From Actimicrobium antarcticum (GTDB taxonomy: Bacteria > Pseudomonadota > Gammaproteobacteria > Burkholderiales > Burkholderiaceae_D), in contig NZ_BAAAZE010000010.1 in the NCBI RefSeq assembly GCF_039536745.1, forward strand, positions 1 to 64,000: DNA of 64,000 nt. Direction: 5' to 3'. This document shows, piece by piece, positions 63,675 to 64,000 of the stretch. A program made the translations under genes and the position numbers. Numbering within the stretch: position 1 is the stretch's first letter; each line of letters begins with the position of its first letter. The notes beneath the pieces were generated by a model. It worked only from the letters and a program-made list of their open reading frames with translations, made no database searches and was not told where the DNA came from.

Positions 63675-64000
63675 ATGTCCAAAGGCGTTTCCACCCTAAA
63701 AATTGTTGATCCTGCCAAAGCTGACAAGCCCACCGCCCGCAAGACCCGCGTAACAGCCAGTGGCAAATCTGCAGCCAAATCAGGTTCGACACAGCGCATC
63801 GTCGATTCCGTCACCACTGCCATTGCAGAACGCCGGTTAATGCCGGGGACGAAGTTGTCCGAGCAGAAGATGGGCGACATCTACAACGTGTCACGAACAG
63901 TCGTGCGGCAAGCCTTCAACCAGCTCAGCCGTGATCGACTGGTGGTACTTGAGCCCGCGCGTGGCGCGTTCGTGGCGATGCCCACGGTGGCCGAAGCGCG
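63675..64000 (+). CDS. GntR-family transcriptional regulator (cut by window end)
   Basis: The first 108 codons are present. A Lys/Ala-rich tail of about 38 residues precedes a GntR winged helix (RIVDSVTTAIAERRLMPGTK, LSEQKMGDIYNVSRTVVRQA, LEPARGAFVAMPTVAEAR), the pattern of the FCD subfamily. GAGGTA precedes the ATG. Its divergent position to uraH and the repeated GTATAC sites suggest it controls urate catabolism; the ligand-binding domain lies outside the window. Confidence 0.9.
   Translation, partial: MSKGVSTLKIVDPAKADKPTARKTRVTASGKSAAKSGSTQRIVDSVTTAIAERRLMPGTKLSEQKMGDIYNVSRTVVRQAFNQLSRDRLVVLEPARGAFVAMPTVAEA

Noticed and set aside
1..64000. CRISPR arrays, tRNA or rRNA genes and intact insertion sequences
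   Set aside because: I saw no regularly spaced repeats, no cloverleaf-like sequence and no transposase gene; only relics of mobile DNA are present.

Overview
The window (about 60% GC, dense genes, ATGA/TGATG gene overlaps, aromatic-acid and urate catabolism) looks like the chromosome of a beta-proteobacterium, probably Burkholderiales and perhaps Oxalobacteraceae. The genus cannot be fixed from sequence alone.

1-6.6 kb: a two-gene chromate transporter, a tiny WGR-like protein, ilvE with a YitT-type membrane protein, a lone AAA ATPase, and cytosine deaminase (codA). 6.6-19.1 kb: a complete 3-(3-hydroxyphenyl)propionate (mhp) pathway (mhpR-C-A-B-[SBP]-D-F-E) joined to a LIV-type ABC importer with a fused permease-ATPase, in place of the MFS importer MhpT. 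An MhpR-like operator and a sigma70-like promoter sit upstream of mhpC. A decayed second copy of the codA 3' end lies just after the cluster, so both flanks carry codA-derived sequence. 19.2-22.7 kb: a chemoreceptor and an LplT-like transporter.

22.7-26.7 kb (minus strand): a tightly coupled four-gene operon of unknown product: haem-oxygenase-like di-iron protein, SAM methyltransferase, ATP-grasp enzyme and OlsB-like N-acyltransferase. This is the best candidate for an undescribed biosynthetic system. 27.3-29.7 kb: a triple-PAS GGDEF-EAL protein. 30.3-33.1 kb: decayed genes (truncated VWA protein, hipA with a nonsense codon and a frameshifting deletion) beside an intact hipB.

33.5-50.3 kb: a large Tc (ABC) toxin locus with only two genes, a TcB-TcC fusion (2535 aa) ending in an unassigned tip with a PD-(D/E)XK-like signature, and a TcA subunit (3022 aa). 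50.3-54.2 kb is a scrap zone: a REP-like inverted pair, an ORF6N fragment, a small EF-hand/glycine-zipper protein, a broken membrane ORF, orphan hypothetical genes, and a gcl (glyoxylate carboligase) relic that has lost its middle.

54.3-64 kb: the surviving glyoxylate/glycerate genes (hyi-glxR-glycerate kinase-pyruvate kinase) and, on the other strand, a purine/urate module (uraH, membrane urate oxidase puuD, NCS2 urate/xanthine permease, Tsx-like porin). A divergent GntR regulator, cut by the window end, follows, with GTATAC-type candidate operators near uraH, puuD and gntR. Urate catabolism yields glyoxylate, which explains the neighbourhood, but loss of local gcl leaves the glyoxylate-to-tartronate-semialdehyde step to a gene elsewhere.
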